Notes: generated by a model from the letters alone, not told the origin. 64,000 nucleotides of DNA from Macrosoma leucophasiata (GCA_036365455.1 JAWQUS010000010.1:17966501-18030500); one strand, 5' to 3'; shown: positions 52,739 to 62,835, counted from the stretch's first letter. Numbers and translations are program-made.

Positions 52739-53850
52739 AAGCGCGCATGGCCCCGCGGCTGGTGAAGATCTGAAGCGGTTGGGCAAATTAAAAAGTAGCA
52801 AATTAACAATGCACGTTTTCGTGCTTCGAAGGGCACGTCAAGGCGTCGGTCCCGGTTGCTATCGTTAAACCTTGTCGGAGGCCTTATGGGAGGTTTGAAA
52901 ACATCCGACAGCGGGTTGGCCACTAACCCGTATCTCAACCAATCCGCATTGGAGCAGCGAGGTGGAGTAAGCGCCAGGCCTCCTCCCAAAAAAAGGGAAG
53001 AGACTCGTGCCCAGCAGTGGGACGTATAATGGATTGCCATTATTAATATCTAGTACCTTTACCTCAACTGCCTCAGTAGCCTAGTGGTAGCAGGCCACTA
53101 CTGCTACGCTGGGGTCTGGATATTAGAGATAACGGTGTAAAATCCTTTATCACTGGTTCTATTGGGATTTCTCCATTTTCTGGAAGTTTTCCAGTAACTC
53201 GAAGTTTGGTGTTATGCCCGGAGATGTCAATAGGCTCGCCACCTGTTACATGGGCCAAAACGTAACCGGCGAATCGTGGGTGTTTGCATGATGTATGATT
53301 GAATGCTAGCATTTACCTCGCCTACCCCTTCGGTGATTACAGGCATGAAGTTACGTTTTAAATCCTGGTCTGTATATGACATCCGTACTTTTAGAACTCT
53401 GATTCTAAAAGTACGGATGTCATATATAGCTATTAAAGGAATGTATAGGTAAGAACCCCAGCGTAGCAGTAGTGGCCTGCTACCACTAAGCTACTGAGGC
53501 AGTTGAGGTAAAGGTACTAGGTATTAATAATGGCAACCCATTATACGTCCCACTGCTGGGCACGAGTCTCTCCCCTTTTTTTTGGGGGAGGCCTGAAGCT
53601 TACTCCACCATGCTGCTCCAATGCGGATCGGTGGATATATATATATATATATAGTGGCTAACCCGCTGTCGGATGTTTTCAAACCGCCCATAAGGCCTCC
53701 GACAAGGTTTAACGACTGCTATTTATCGATAGAGACCGGGACCGACGGCTTAACGTGCCCTCCGAAGCACCTAATTTTCCCCTAGCGGTCACCCATTACA
53801 CAACCGACCGCGCCCGTAGTGCTAAACCGAGTAGAGGGGCCATGCGCGCT
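52739..53850. mobile_element. 1.1-kb fold-back of B repeats and SINE B
   Basis: Arm 1 (52739-53112): B repeat then SINE B head. Arm 2 (53452-53850): the same units reversed. The junction ctagtacctttacctcaact then gcctcagtagc at 53049-53079 is mirrored exactly at 53490-53520. The spacer holds the rest of SINE B (53113-53360) and a 24-base perfect hairpin (53373-53396/53403-53426). A (AT)n run at 53636-53652 interrupts arm 2. Confidence 0.8.
53061..53360 (+). mobile_element. SINE B, full length, mutated B box
   Basis: Head ctgcctcagtagcctagtgg then tagcaggccactactgctac; the B box region reads gctggggtctggatattag, so it is damaged. The body cccggagatgtcaataggct to cctcgcctaccccttcggtg, then aggcatgaagttacg, is complete. 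Confidence 0.8.
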
Positions 53851-53947
53851 TCTATGTACTAAAAAAAGTATTTTTAAGTTCATTACCAGTATAAGCACCT
53901 AACGGGAATGCGCTAGCATTACTTACACTCTTTCACATATTCATTTC

Positions 53948-54265
53948 TAGCTGACCCCGCAACTTCGTCCGCGTGAGAATTTATGATTGTTCAGTATCTA
54001 CCCGGACGAAGTCGTGGGCGAAGCTAGTATAAAAGTAGCCTAAGTTACACCTTATTACATCAGCTATCTGCCAGTGAAAGTCCTGTCAAAATCGGTCCAG
54101 CCGTTCCCAAGATTAGCGATTGATAGATTGACAAACAGACAGACAGAGAGACAAAATGGTAAAAAATGTTGTTTTGGTAGATATGTACCGTGTATACATG
54201 CATATGCATTTAGTAAAAAGCTCTTATTTTTATATTACAAACAGACACTCCAATTTTATTTTTTT
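53948..54265. mobile_element. CTAG-type repeat with inner mini fold-back
   Basis: ctagctgaccccgcaacttc at 53948 is mirrored by gaagtcgtgggcgaagctag at 54008-54027. The following 230 bases (aaaatcggtccagccgttcc, gattgacaaacagacagaca) are typical of a widespread lepidopteran Helitron-like repeat. So a mini element appears to sit at, or be built from, the end of the longer one. Confidence 0.55.
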
Positions 54266-54489
54266 GTATAGATTATCACGACGGCAGCGATAGCAACATG
54301 CATCGGAATCATACATCACAATCGAACGATATAAATCAATCGATCTTTTTGATTCCTAATTCGGAATGGGACCGACCCGGACTATAGGGCCGGCATTACG
54401 ATTATGAACTTGTATGTCCGATCCCACTATCATTCTCATGTTGTAGGTATTTTTGCTTGTTGTCCAAAATATGCTCATTGTGTGCGGCG

Positions 54490-54730
54490 TAGATACGTGA
54501 CCAACCCAGTGCAGTCAGTCAATCGAATAATGGCGATCAAATCATTCAAATGGAGCGGTAGTAAGTGCAATTACGCAAGATAGGCAGCAGCGTTCAGCGA
54601 TAAAACCACCGCCACTGGGATCGCCAATCCACATGCCAAGCGTGGCGATTACGGCATATTCTCCCTTCTGCCATAACCTACATATTACCAAAGCCGGTCC
54701 AGCAGTGGATGTTTTTTGGGTTTTTTTTAA
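54490..54730 (+). mobile_element. LINE W 3' end, diverged copy
   Basis: tcattcaaatggagcggtag, caagataggcagcagcgttc, atccacatgccaagcgtggc, gccggtccagcagtggatgt. Order as in 29800-30060. Confidence 0.6.
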
Positions 54731-54734
54731 TCGT

Positions 54735-56680
54735 TTTCCGGCCACGGATTCAATTCCTTAATAGCCAATCTTCTGTAACTAACTAACTCAACAATCTTCT
54801 GTAACTCTCCATGTATTTGATATATTCTTCATTTTATAAACTAATGAATGTCCTTAGAAGATAACGATTATTGAATGTTTCCATATATGAATATGATGAG
54901 ATGGCTCCAGTAAACTGATGGGGACTTTACTAGGAGTTTTTACGAAGTTTTGGAGGCAGCACGAAAACGCACTTTTCACTTCATAATATCACTTTCCTAC
55001 ACCCGTGAACGTTATCGAATGCTTTATGATAGTAATCCCACCATTTTTACACATAAATAACACAAATTTTAAAAATAATATCACGCAGCGACACAGCTTT
55101 TTTCTGCGTTCCCGCCAAAACCCAAATGTTTTTTGGGTTGAAGTGATTGGTGATGAACCAAGAAAGAGAACAGTCATCAAAGCTTATTGATTTTTATAAA
55201 AACATTTTATTACTACATCTTTAGTCATCATCATATCAACTGTCTCACCATTCAACAATGTTATCGCTAATCTATAGGAATTTTAGATAAAATTCCCGTA
55301 TCAGTTTCATACACGACCAACGTTCACTTCTGAATTCCCCCAACAATGCCTATAAGAGACAATGCAAAGAAACAAACGAGTAACTGATGTACGACATTAA
55401 TCCTTATGTAACAATCTGCTGGCTAAACGTCGTCGTTTAATCTAAACAAAAATATTTCAATGCGCCCAATAAAACTATGAAGCGGAGAAAAAAGCCCGGT
55501 CGAATGGTACACGATGCTCGTAAGGTATCCAAAGAGTATGACTTCTGGGAAGCTATGCCGGCCGCTGTCATATCACGACCGCTAGTGATGGCGGTGCTGC
55601 TATGTGAGGAATCTTTTGTCGATGTTACCACTCGAAATTTAATTAAGGTTAATGCAAGCTTTTCGCTTTCGAAGTCAAATTATTTGCTCGCGAAAACTTG
55701 AAATGTTTATCAGTTGACTCAGTGAAATCTTGGAAGCAGTTGCGTAACATTTCACCGAATTATGTTTTATAAGTTACGCGGTTAGCGGTGATCTTTTGAA
55801 GTTAATTAAAATCAGTAAGATTTTATCAAATTTTGAATTTGTATCAGTGAATAGTTGATACAAGATACTCGTGAATTCAGTGGAAACCATTTGAGAAGAT
55901 TAAAATGTTTAGGTACATTATCACGTGAAATGCCTGACTTTTTATTTAGAAAATCTACTAAGCTATAGGTACCTATTTATGACTAATGCACTATGCAGTT
56001 GACATTTAATGCAACTCAATACTATACGTACCATCTGCAACAAGAGTGGCAACCGCTAATTGGCTTACGCTGCTTACGTTTAAAGAACTTGGACCTGACT
56101 AATATATTTTTACTTTAACCGATACAAAGTAGGTAACGTTGAACACTTCTTTTCAGAACAATAAATATTCTTCAGTTATGTCACGCACGGACACTATTTT
56201 CAAGAAGTAATATTTTCCCGATTGCAAAATTTAAACATATTCGATTGAGCAGATATCCTCAGCGAAAATCGGCTTCTAATATATCGTGACTTCACGTAAT
56301 TGAAACCATCGACATATCACGGACATCACTAACGGTACCCAGGCGAAGGCGCAGGCGCACGACAGATGATCAGTCATGGGCCAGATGCTACGATAAGGTG
56401 CGGTAGCCGCTCATTAATCTACCCACTCCCCTCTCCCCGTCCCCACCACTTTCCACTACCACTTCAATAATTAACCGGACACATAGACACGGATTCTACG
56501 AAACTCGGGTGATACCCAAAATTCCTAGTATAGAAACTAGTTGTAATACGATCTTAATTTATTACATCGACACAGGACCGATTTAATTAATTCAAATACG
56601 GTTTTTGATGCAGTTTTTAATCTGTTGAGTTTAGAATGTATTTCAGTCATCTTCATAATAAAATTAAATTGAAAAACACT
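54735..56680. other. Unassigned DNA, 1.9 kb
   Basis: No repeat family recognised. 55440-55710 has a 74-codon plus frame (MKRRKKPGRMVHDARKVSKE) and an overlapping minus frame, no domain. 56330-56470 is GC-richer (caggcgaaggcgcaggcgca) and pyrimidine-rich (ctcccctctccccgtcccca). Possible regulatory DNA only. Confidence 0.35.
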
Positions 56681-57104
56681 GAATGCGGTGGTGCCTACGC
56701 CCTCCTCCAAGGTCGGAAAATCAGTGACAAAATTAGAGTGCGTCAAAACTATCACCTTACTGATTTCCTTATCTTCCTGCTGCTAAATGTTAACGTAGTA
56801 TTATTACGTATTCTCTGATATTTGTTAGATTTAAGTTAGATGTCCCGTCTCTGTTAGATTGTTGCCACTTTCATAAATTAATAGAATACAACATGCCGCC
56901 GGGATCTGAAAAATTTTTGACAAGCTTTTTTACAAAACACAACATAAAAGATCAATTTCTCCAGCTAAACTATAGATATATAAATGCCAGTGCGTTTATA
57001 GTGAGCTTGTATATTACCTACAGTATCCAACAAGAAATAATGCACATCGACCTCAGGAAGAGACGTCGGCTTATTTCGGATCTGTAGAGCGTTATCTCTT
57101 TCGC

Positions 57105-57252
57105 ACCTTACCTATATGACGTTTATCGACCATTTTGATCAAGTTTTAACCAATACCGGACCACGAATGCTTACGTAGGCAGTGTGCGGCAGAGATAACG
57201 CTCTACGAAGTCGAAACTAGCCGATTGTCACTTTCATAGGCTCGATGTGCAA
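57105..57252 (+). repeat. Q repeat, copy 2
   Basis: atgacgtttatcgaccattt, tgatcaagttttaaccaata, cggcagagataacgctctac, agccgattgtcac, aggctcgatg. Matches 36378-36495. Confidence 0.65.
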
Positions 57253-57504
57253 TATTTCTTGATGTTATCCTGTAGATAATAAGTAATTCACACTCCCCAA
57301 TACGACTTTACCTACTTTGTATTGAAATCGAGCTTTATTTTGTTTTACAGGCGTGTCTGTGTGTACCTCATTCTTATACTTTAGTCATATTTTTATTTTT
57401 CGCAATGACACATGCGAAAAATAAAAATATCTCATACGCATGATGACTGACCTACCATGACCAAATCAGTCGAGTGCTGTCTGATGGTGCGGTCATAAGT
57501 CTTA

Positions 57505-57551
57505 GGAATCGGCGTGCATATATGAAGAGAACGATGAAGGTAGACGAGGCA
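57505..57551 (+). pseudogene. LINE V ORF2 end, left part of interrupted target
   Basis: aatcggcgtgcatatatgaa then gagaacgatgaaggtagacg resembles 22971-23010 and continues after the young element at 61280 (cacgagagatagtcaggacc). The target gtagacgaggca is duplicated. Confidence 0.75.
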
Positions 57552-57553
57552 GA

Positions 57554-58090
57554 GGCGGTAGGGGCCGCAAGGCCCCTAGCGCTAGGGCCGCACCGCCGCA
57601 AGCCCACGCACCCGCGCCATCGCAGGTGCAGGCTAAAATTGCGGTGGTCAAGCGGCCAATGCCGACTCTAAACAAACGAGTCGTCAATGTAAGTGCTTCA
57701 CGGCACTTTTCCACCGCGTCTCCTGCGACCCCCAATGCCTGGGCCAAGCTCCCGAGCATGGTGTCGCAGGCGCGCACCCCCAAGGTGGCCGCCCCCCAAC
57801 CTATGGGACAGAGGCGCCCCCCACCAGTGGCCAGGCCCATTAAACCTACGTCCACTCCCCCAATGTCGGCCGACGCGCACGTAATCGCGGAGGCCTTCGA
57901 CTTTCTAGGAACCTTCGACATGAAGGAGTTCCGTGAGTTCGCCCACGCCATCGCTGGCACAAACGGCGACCACCGAAACAGGTGCGCGGTGATTACGCAC
58001 TACGCCGACCTACTTGATAGGATCGGCGAGTACAAATTCACCGCCGCTCCCCGTCCCTCCTCCCACCCCCTAGGCACCTACAATGGATAA
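57554..58090 (+). CDS. LINE J ORF1 (Gag-like), N-terminally truncated
   Basis: Open from the first in-frame codon of the element to TAA at 58088-58090, 178 codons, with no native start. It begins Gly/Arg/Ala/Pro-rich, then KRPMPTLNKRVV, and has a conserved-looking C-terminus (VIAEAFDFLGTFDMKEFREF, AHAIAG). Jockey-type Gag proteins bind the element RNA and usually carry CCHC zinc knuckles; none lies in this remnant, so the knuckle region is presumably in the lost part or absent. Overlaps ORF2 by 8 bases (atggataa). High GC compared with the flanks. Confidence 0.85.
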   Translation, partial: GGRGRKAPSARAAPPQAHAPAPSQVQAKIAVVKRPMPTLNKRVVNVSASRHFSTASPATPNAWAKLPSMVSQARTPKVAAPQPMGQRRPPPVARPIKPTSTPPMSADAHVIAEAFDFLGTFDMKEFREFAHAIAGTNGDHRNRCAVITHYADLLDRIGEYKFTAAPRPSSHPLGTYNG

Positions 58091-61000
58091 GTCCACCTGT
58101 AGGTGTAAACCGCGAGCATTAAGTCTCGCTATATATAACGCAAACGGCCTGAGTCGTCAACTAGATCAGGTCAGGGAGTTTGCGCAGTCACATGAGATAG
58201 ATGTCTTCCTAATACAGGAAACATTTTTAGCTCCGGCTAGAAGCACCCCTAAGATCGCGAACTATCGTTCGGTGCGGAACGATAGGTTAAATAAACGCGG
58301 CGGTGGGACTATCATTTATTATAAAAATAGCCTACACTGTGTTCCCCTCGAAACTCCACAATTGGAGAATATCGAGGCCTCAGTGTGTAAGATAGCGATG
58401 ACAGGTCACAGTCCGTTAGTCATAGTGTCGGCTTACCTAAGCCCACTAAAGACAATCATAAGAGACGACCTGGAGGCTCTATTCGATCTAGGTAGCGCCG
58501 TATTCATAGGCGGCGACCTTAACAGTAAGCATACACGTTGGAACTCTGCCGTTACCAATAGTAACGGTCGAAAACTAGACGGACTGACTGACGTCTTTAA
58601 TTATGAAATTTGTGGACCAATAGAGCCTACTCATTATCCATATAATATAAATTATAGACCCGATGTATTAGATATTTCTGTTCTGAAGGGGGTTACGCTA
58701 ACCCTTCGTTCCATTGAAACTATACACGACCTGGAGTCAGATCACAGGCCAGTCTTGATCCACTTGGGTCAGCCTGAGGCGGCGGTCCCTAAGACCAAGA
58801 CCATCATTGATTGGGGAAGACTGGGAGACGCCTTTGAGGCCACCAGCTCCCCTCTCCTTGACCAAATCCCCGACAATATAGAGTCGCTAGACGACGCTAA
58901 CTCTGCTATTGATTTAGTGACTGCTCACATCCAGACAGTCGTCAAAGACTGTTCAAGGGAGATCGTAGTGGCGAACGATCGTCGCTGGGAGCTCCCGGAG
59001 GATGTCAGAGAGCTGATCACGGAAAAAAGAGCCGCCATCAGAGCATACGATACGTACCCCACCGAAGAGTGCCGGAGGACATTGCGCTCCCTCGAAAGAG
59101 AGGTTAAAGAGCGCATGACCGAGATCCGCAACGATCAGTGGGGGAAAAAGACGTCCGAACTCGAGCCGGGCCACCAGGCTTACTGGGGCTTTGCTCGATA
59201 TATCGGGGTCGACGTATTTAATACCATGCCCCCCCTAAACCGTCCCAATACAAACGTACCTGCGTTTGACGACTCAGAAAAAGCCGAATGCTTAGCTGAC
59301 AGTCTGGAAGCGCAATGTACACCAAGTACAGCGCCAATAAATGCCAAACACCGCAAAGAGGTGGAAAGGGAAGTAGAGACCGCACTGTCTCGTCCCCCTG
59401 ATGGCGATCCGATCCCCCCTGTCACCCTAGAGGAAGTCACGGAGATAGTGCACCATTTACATAGTAAAAAATCTCCCGGGGAAGATGGTATTACCAACAA
59501 AATGGTTAAACATCTCTCCCCCGCATTATTATACCTACTCGTCTGCATTTACAATGTACTATTAAGTAACTGCGCATTTCCGAACATCTGGAAAGCGGCA
59601 ACGGTTATCGGTATTCACAAACCGGGCAAGCCCCGTACCGAACCGTCCAGTTACCGCCCTATTAGCTTGCTTAACACCTTAGGCAAAATTTTCGAAAAGC
59701 TTATACTAGCTAGATTAAAAGAAGTGGCACTCACTAAAAAGATACTGATGGACGAGCAGTTCGGTTTTAGACCAAAACACTCGTGCGTTCATCAAGTGCA
59801 CCGTCTGACGGAGCACATCCTGACCGGTCTCCAGTTTCGAAGACCCCATCCAACCGCAGCCCTCTTTTTCGATGTCGCCAAGGCATTTGATAAAGTGTGG
59901 CACCAAGGGCTTATTTGTAAGCTCTACCGGTTAGGGGTGCCCGACCGACTAGTAAGACTAATAAGCGATTATCTCACAAATCGCACATTCAGATACAGGG
60001 TAGAAGGTACCCTATCTACTTCCCGACCTCTTCGAGCTGGTGTGCCGCAAGGCTCAGCGCTCTCCCCTCTATTGTACTCACTATTTACTAGTGATGTACC
60101 TCGCCCACGTAAGGTAGAATTAGCTCTCTTCGCGGATGATACCGCTCTATATACGACCGGCAGGAATTTAGATCGTGCCACTGAACGTCTCCAAAAAGCC
60201 GCCAGGCAGCTTGGAAAATGGTTTCGCCTATGGCGCATAGACGTCAATCCTCTTAAAAGTGCAGCCGTGGTGTTCTACCGCGGCGCAACTGAGTCCCATC
60301 CCATCCCGTCCCTTAGACCAAGGGAAATTACTATGTATGACAAGCCAATACCATGGCAAAAAACTGTCAAATACTTAGGTGTCACATTTAACTCCACCAT
60401 GACTTTCGCGGAGCACATAAAAGTGGTCCGAAACCGTGCGGCCTTCGTACTAGGTCGCCTCTATCCACTTATAGGAAAAGCTAGTAAAATGGCACTTCGT
60501 CATAAAGTGACAATTTACAAAGCTTGTATACGTCCTATAATGTCCTATGCTAGCGTCGCTTTCGCGCACACTAGTAAAACGAATATCGATAAACTACAGA
60601 GGATTCAAAACCGATTCATGCGAATCGCAACGGGCGCGCCCCGATACGTTCGCAATATAGATCTTCATAAAGACCTTGAGTTACCAACGATATCTCACTA
60701 CTTTAAGTGCGCGTCGCGACGCTACTTTGACAAAGCACCGCACCACCCGAACCCACTAGTCGTACAAGCGTGCGACTACATTCCTAAAAATATCCCCTCA
60801 ACTTCCCGGAGGAAGGTCACTAGAAGGCCTCGCCATGTACTTGGCGACCCCGATGACGATTTTACCGTCAATAACCCCCCTCTGTCAGAAGAGGACTCCC
60901 GCACACTGAACACACAGTCACACACCACATCGATACACCGTCCGCGCCGGCGCCGACGAGGACCCTTATTTCTCACGACCAGCGCACGTTCTGCCGTGCG

Positions 61001-61184
61001 CAGGTCAAGTCCGAGCCGAGTATTAACCCCCCCTGGCAGACGCCCTAAGCCGAGGCCCGTACCTCGTTCGGAGGTGCCCTTAGGCTCGTCGCCACCTTCT
61101 CCCCACGCAGTGGGCACTACAGTGCGGCCGCAAGGCACTCGCGCTGAAGTGCCAACTACGTTAATCCAGGCCGAGCTCCCATAG
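58083..61184 (+). CDS. LINE J ORF2: endonuclease / reverse transcriptase
   Basis: 1033 codons, intact. An APE-type endonuclease at residues 13-225 nicks the target: NANG near 19-22, QET with Glu46, GDLNSKH (Asp145, Asn147), SDH at 219-221. Reverse transcriptase about 460-750: SPGEDGI at 464, FFDVAKAFD with Asp597, GVPQGS at 653-658, FADD at 683-686 (second and third catalytic Asp), and VKYLGVTF afterwards. No RNase H domain, as in the jockey group, to which I assign it from these motifs. The C-terminal 130 residues are Arg/Pro-rich (HRPRRRRRGP). ATG 58083 is chosen because it overlaps the ORF1 stop and precedes the endonuclease closely. Confidence 0.97.
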   Translation: MDKSTCRCKPRALSLAIYNANGLSRQLDQVREFAQSHEIDVFLIQETFLAPARSTPKIANYRSVRNDRLNKRGGGTIIYYKNSLHCVPLETPQLENIEASVCKIAMTGHSPLVIVSAYLSPLKTIIRDDLEALFDLGSAVFIGGDLNSKHTRWNSAVTNSNGRKLDGLTDVFNYEICGPIEPTHYPYNINYRPDVLDISVLKGVTLTLRSIETIHDLESDHRPVLIHLGQPEAAVPKTKTIIDWGRLGDAFEATSSPLLDQIPDNIESLDDANSAIDLVTAHIQTVVKDCSREIVVANDRRWELPEDVRELITEKRAAIRAYDTYPTEECRRTLRSLEREVKERMTEIRNDQWGKKTSELEPGHQAYWGFARYIGVDVFNTMPPLNRPNTNVPAFDDSEKAECLADSLEAQCTPSTAPINAKHRKEVEREVETALSRPPDGDPIPPVTLEEVTEIVHHLHSKKSPGEDGITNKMVKHLSPALLYLLVCIYNVLLSNCAFPNIWKAATVIGIHKPGKPRTEPSSYRPISLLNTLGKIFEKLILARLKEVALTKKILMDEQFGFRPKHSCVHQVHRLTEHILTGLQFRRPHPTAALFFDVAKAFDKVWHQGLICKLYRLGVPDRLVRLISDYLTNRTFRYRVEGTLSTSRPLRAGVPQGSALSPLLYSLFTSDVPRPRKVELALFADDTALYTTGRNLDRATERLQKAARQLGKWFRLWRIDVNPLKSAAVVFYRGATESHPIPSLRPREITMYDKPIPWQKTVKYLGVTFNSTMTFAEHIKVVRNRAAFVLGRLYPLIGKASKMALRHKVTIYKACIRPIMSYASVAFAHTSKTNIDKLQRIQNRFMRIATGAPRYVRNIDLHKDLELPTISHYFKCASRRYFDKAPHHPNPLVVQACDYIPKNIPSTSRRKVTRRPRHVLGDPDDDFTVNNPPLSEEDSRTLNTQSHTTSIHRPRRRRRGPLFLTTSARSAVRRSSPSRVLTPPGRRPKPRPVPRSEVPLGSSPPSPHAVGTTVRPQGTRAEVPTTLIQAELP

Positions 61185-61279
61185 GAGCTATGCGCCTCTT
61201 TTGTCCGGTTACACTGTAGAGGCACTTTGCCAACAGTAACACTGTCCTTTCGAAAAAAAAAAAAAAAAAAAAAAAAAAA
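61185..61279 (+). other. LINE J short 3' UTR and poly(A)
   Basis: Only 68 bases separate the ORF2 stop from 27 A residues. They carry ttgccaacagtaacactgtc and no AATAAA signal is seen. Confidence 0.85.
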
Positions 61280-61378
61280 GTAGACGAGGCACGAGAGATA
61301 GTCAGGACCGGGATATCTGGCGCTCTACACTCTCTGCCTACCCCGTTAGGGACCTGGCGTGAAGATACACATGCGAGT
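61280..61378 (+). pseudogene. LINE V ORF2 end and tail, right part
   Basis: gtagacgaggcacgagagat, agtcaggaccgggatatctg, gcgctctacac, then tctctgcctaccccgttagg and gacctggcgtgaagatacac. The tail shares ctctgcctacccc and ggcgtgaag with SINE B. Confidence 0.75.
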
Positions 61379-61394
61379 GAATTTCGAAATTTAG

Positions 61395-61560
61395 GAAAAA
61401 AAGGGGAAAAAGAATTCGACGCTCGGATGTGGGCTTCGGTACTTTAGGGGTAAAGCGGCTGGACTGGTTATCCTGAAGTCGCAGGTTCGATTCCTGCCCG
61501 TACCTAATTTTTTTTTTCTTTCTATTTTTTCTTTAATTTCAAGATTATTTCTTACTTCCC
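61395..61560 (+). mobile_element. SINE C, tRNA-derived copy
   Basis: gggcttcggtactttagggg, taaagcggctggactggtta, tcctgaagtcgcaggttcga (B box) and ttcctgcccgtacc, then T-rich sequence (ctttctattttttctttaat) as in other C copies. Confidence 0.7.
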
Positions 61561-61564
61561 AAAG

Positions 61565-62160
61565 TACAGTCTGAGTGTGGTCGGTGAATCTCTCCCATTT
61601 TTCCAACCTGCGTATGAACTTCAGTTAAAATATTATGAAGTACCTACCTAACTTATGCACCTACTATAGGCGCCAACTAAAAACTTTATTTATTTATTTA
61701 TTGTCATTTATTGTTTGTCACAGGTGTATAGGTTTTTGAAGAATACAATATAGTTCCATTGCAACAATACCTTTCGGTGTACAATATTTATAATAGTTTT
61801 AAATAGGTTAGGTAGGCATATCTATGTAATGTCAATGTTAATAATAATGGTTAGTGAAGTACAGTCTTATTAATTAGTTGATAAAAACTTGTCATTTTTA
61901 TGTAAAGTAAATATGATTCTACAGATAGTAATAAATATATGTATGTATATTACGTATTTAAACTTATATCCGTATCTAGAGACTATTAGATATTACAAAA
62001 TGGGATATTCTTTAATAACATGACTCAGTCGTTGGTATGAATCGTTTACGCATAATATTTACAAAATCCACTAAAAACGTTGAGACATTGAATAAAATAA
62101 CAATCGGGTAACAGGTTCTCGACGCATCAGCGCATATAATATATGCAACTTACTGATGTA
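61565..62160. other. AT-rich DNA with probable LINE tail
   Basis: aaaaactttatttatttatt at 61678 then gtcatttattgtttgtcaca recalls a minus-strand LINE tail ending in (AAAT)n. The remainder is unassigned. Confidence 0.4.
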
Positions 62161-62324
62161 CCCGGGTTAAGTGGCCTACATCGTGGTGCGCATTAAACGC
62201 CAAAAAGCTGCGATTTTAAAGTCGTTCAGTAGCCATCATAACGCGAACGACGCACCGCTATCAGGAAACACCGAGAGCACAGAAGAACTGAGAAGCAATT
62301 CACATGCAAGCGTTCGCGCACATA

Positions 62325-62615
62325 CATACAAAAAAAAAAAAAAAAAAAACGTAACTTCACGCCTGTAATCCCCGAAGGGGTAGGCAGAGGTAAATGCATG
62401 CATTCAATCATGCATGCAAACACCCACGACTCGCTGGTTACGTTTTTGGCCCATGTAACAGGTGGCGAACCTGTTGCCATCTCCGGGCACATTACCAAAC
62501 TCCGGGGTACTGGGAAACTTCCAGAAAATGGAAAAATCCCAATAGAAGCAAAGATAAAGGATTTTAAACCGTTATCTCTGATAGTCCCCGACCCGGGAAT
62601 CGAACCCCCCAACAT
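62325..62615 (-). mobile_element. SINE B, near full length
   Basis: 20-A run then cgtaacttcacgcctgtaat and ccccgaaggggtaggcagag on plus, through cgggcacattaccaaactcc to the reversed B box acccgggaatcgaaccc. The outer tRNA-head part (D-arm side) is missing. Confidence 0.8.
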
Positions 62616-62639
62616 ACATACACTAACACGAAATCTCGG

Positions 62640-62690
62640 CTTTTTATGCCACAATGGGACAAACAAGCTACAGTTCACATTGATAGTGAC
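62640..62690 (-). repeat. A repeat, short 3' fragment
   Basis: gccacaatgggacaaacaag then ctacagttcacattgatagt. The terminal 45 bases of A antisense. Confidence 0.5.
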
Positions 62691-62835
62691 CCCCTCATTC
62701 ATAAACGTATTTTAGCTAAAGTGTTTCTAATCTCTCCTTTGTCTTTTTCTGTCCTGCACATTTCACAATGCAACTGACAAAGACAAAGCATTCTATAACT
62801 AAAACGTATCTAATGTACGTTTATGAATAAGTGGG
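62687..62835. mobile_element. MITE N, best copy
   Basis: accccctcattcataaacgt faces acgtttatgaataagtgggt. Interior ctctcctttgtctttttctg, caactgacaaagacaaagca. About 145 bases, inverted relative to 24112-24260. Confidence 0.75.

Larger units (their letters stand above)
57552..61279 (+). mobile_element. LINE J: young jockey-like non-LTR retrotransposon
   Basis: 3.73 kb flanked by an exact 12-base target-site duplication gtagacgaggca (57540-57551 and 61280-61291). It ends in 27 A residues (61253-61279). The 5' end lies inside ORF1, so the copy is 5'-truncated. ORF2 is uninterrupted. The exact duplication, unbroken tail and intact ORF2 mark it as the most recent insertion in the window. Confidence 0.97.

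Noticed and set aside
57502..57960. 152-codon minus frame opposite LINE J ORF1
   Set aside because: Shadow of the GC-rich ORF1; the plus strand has the element structure, overlap with ORF2 and target-site duplication.
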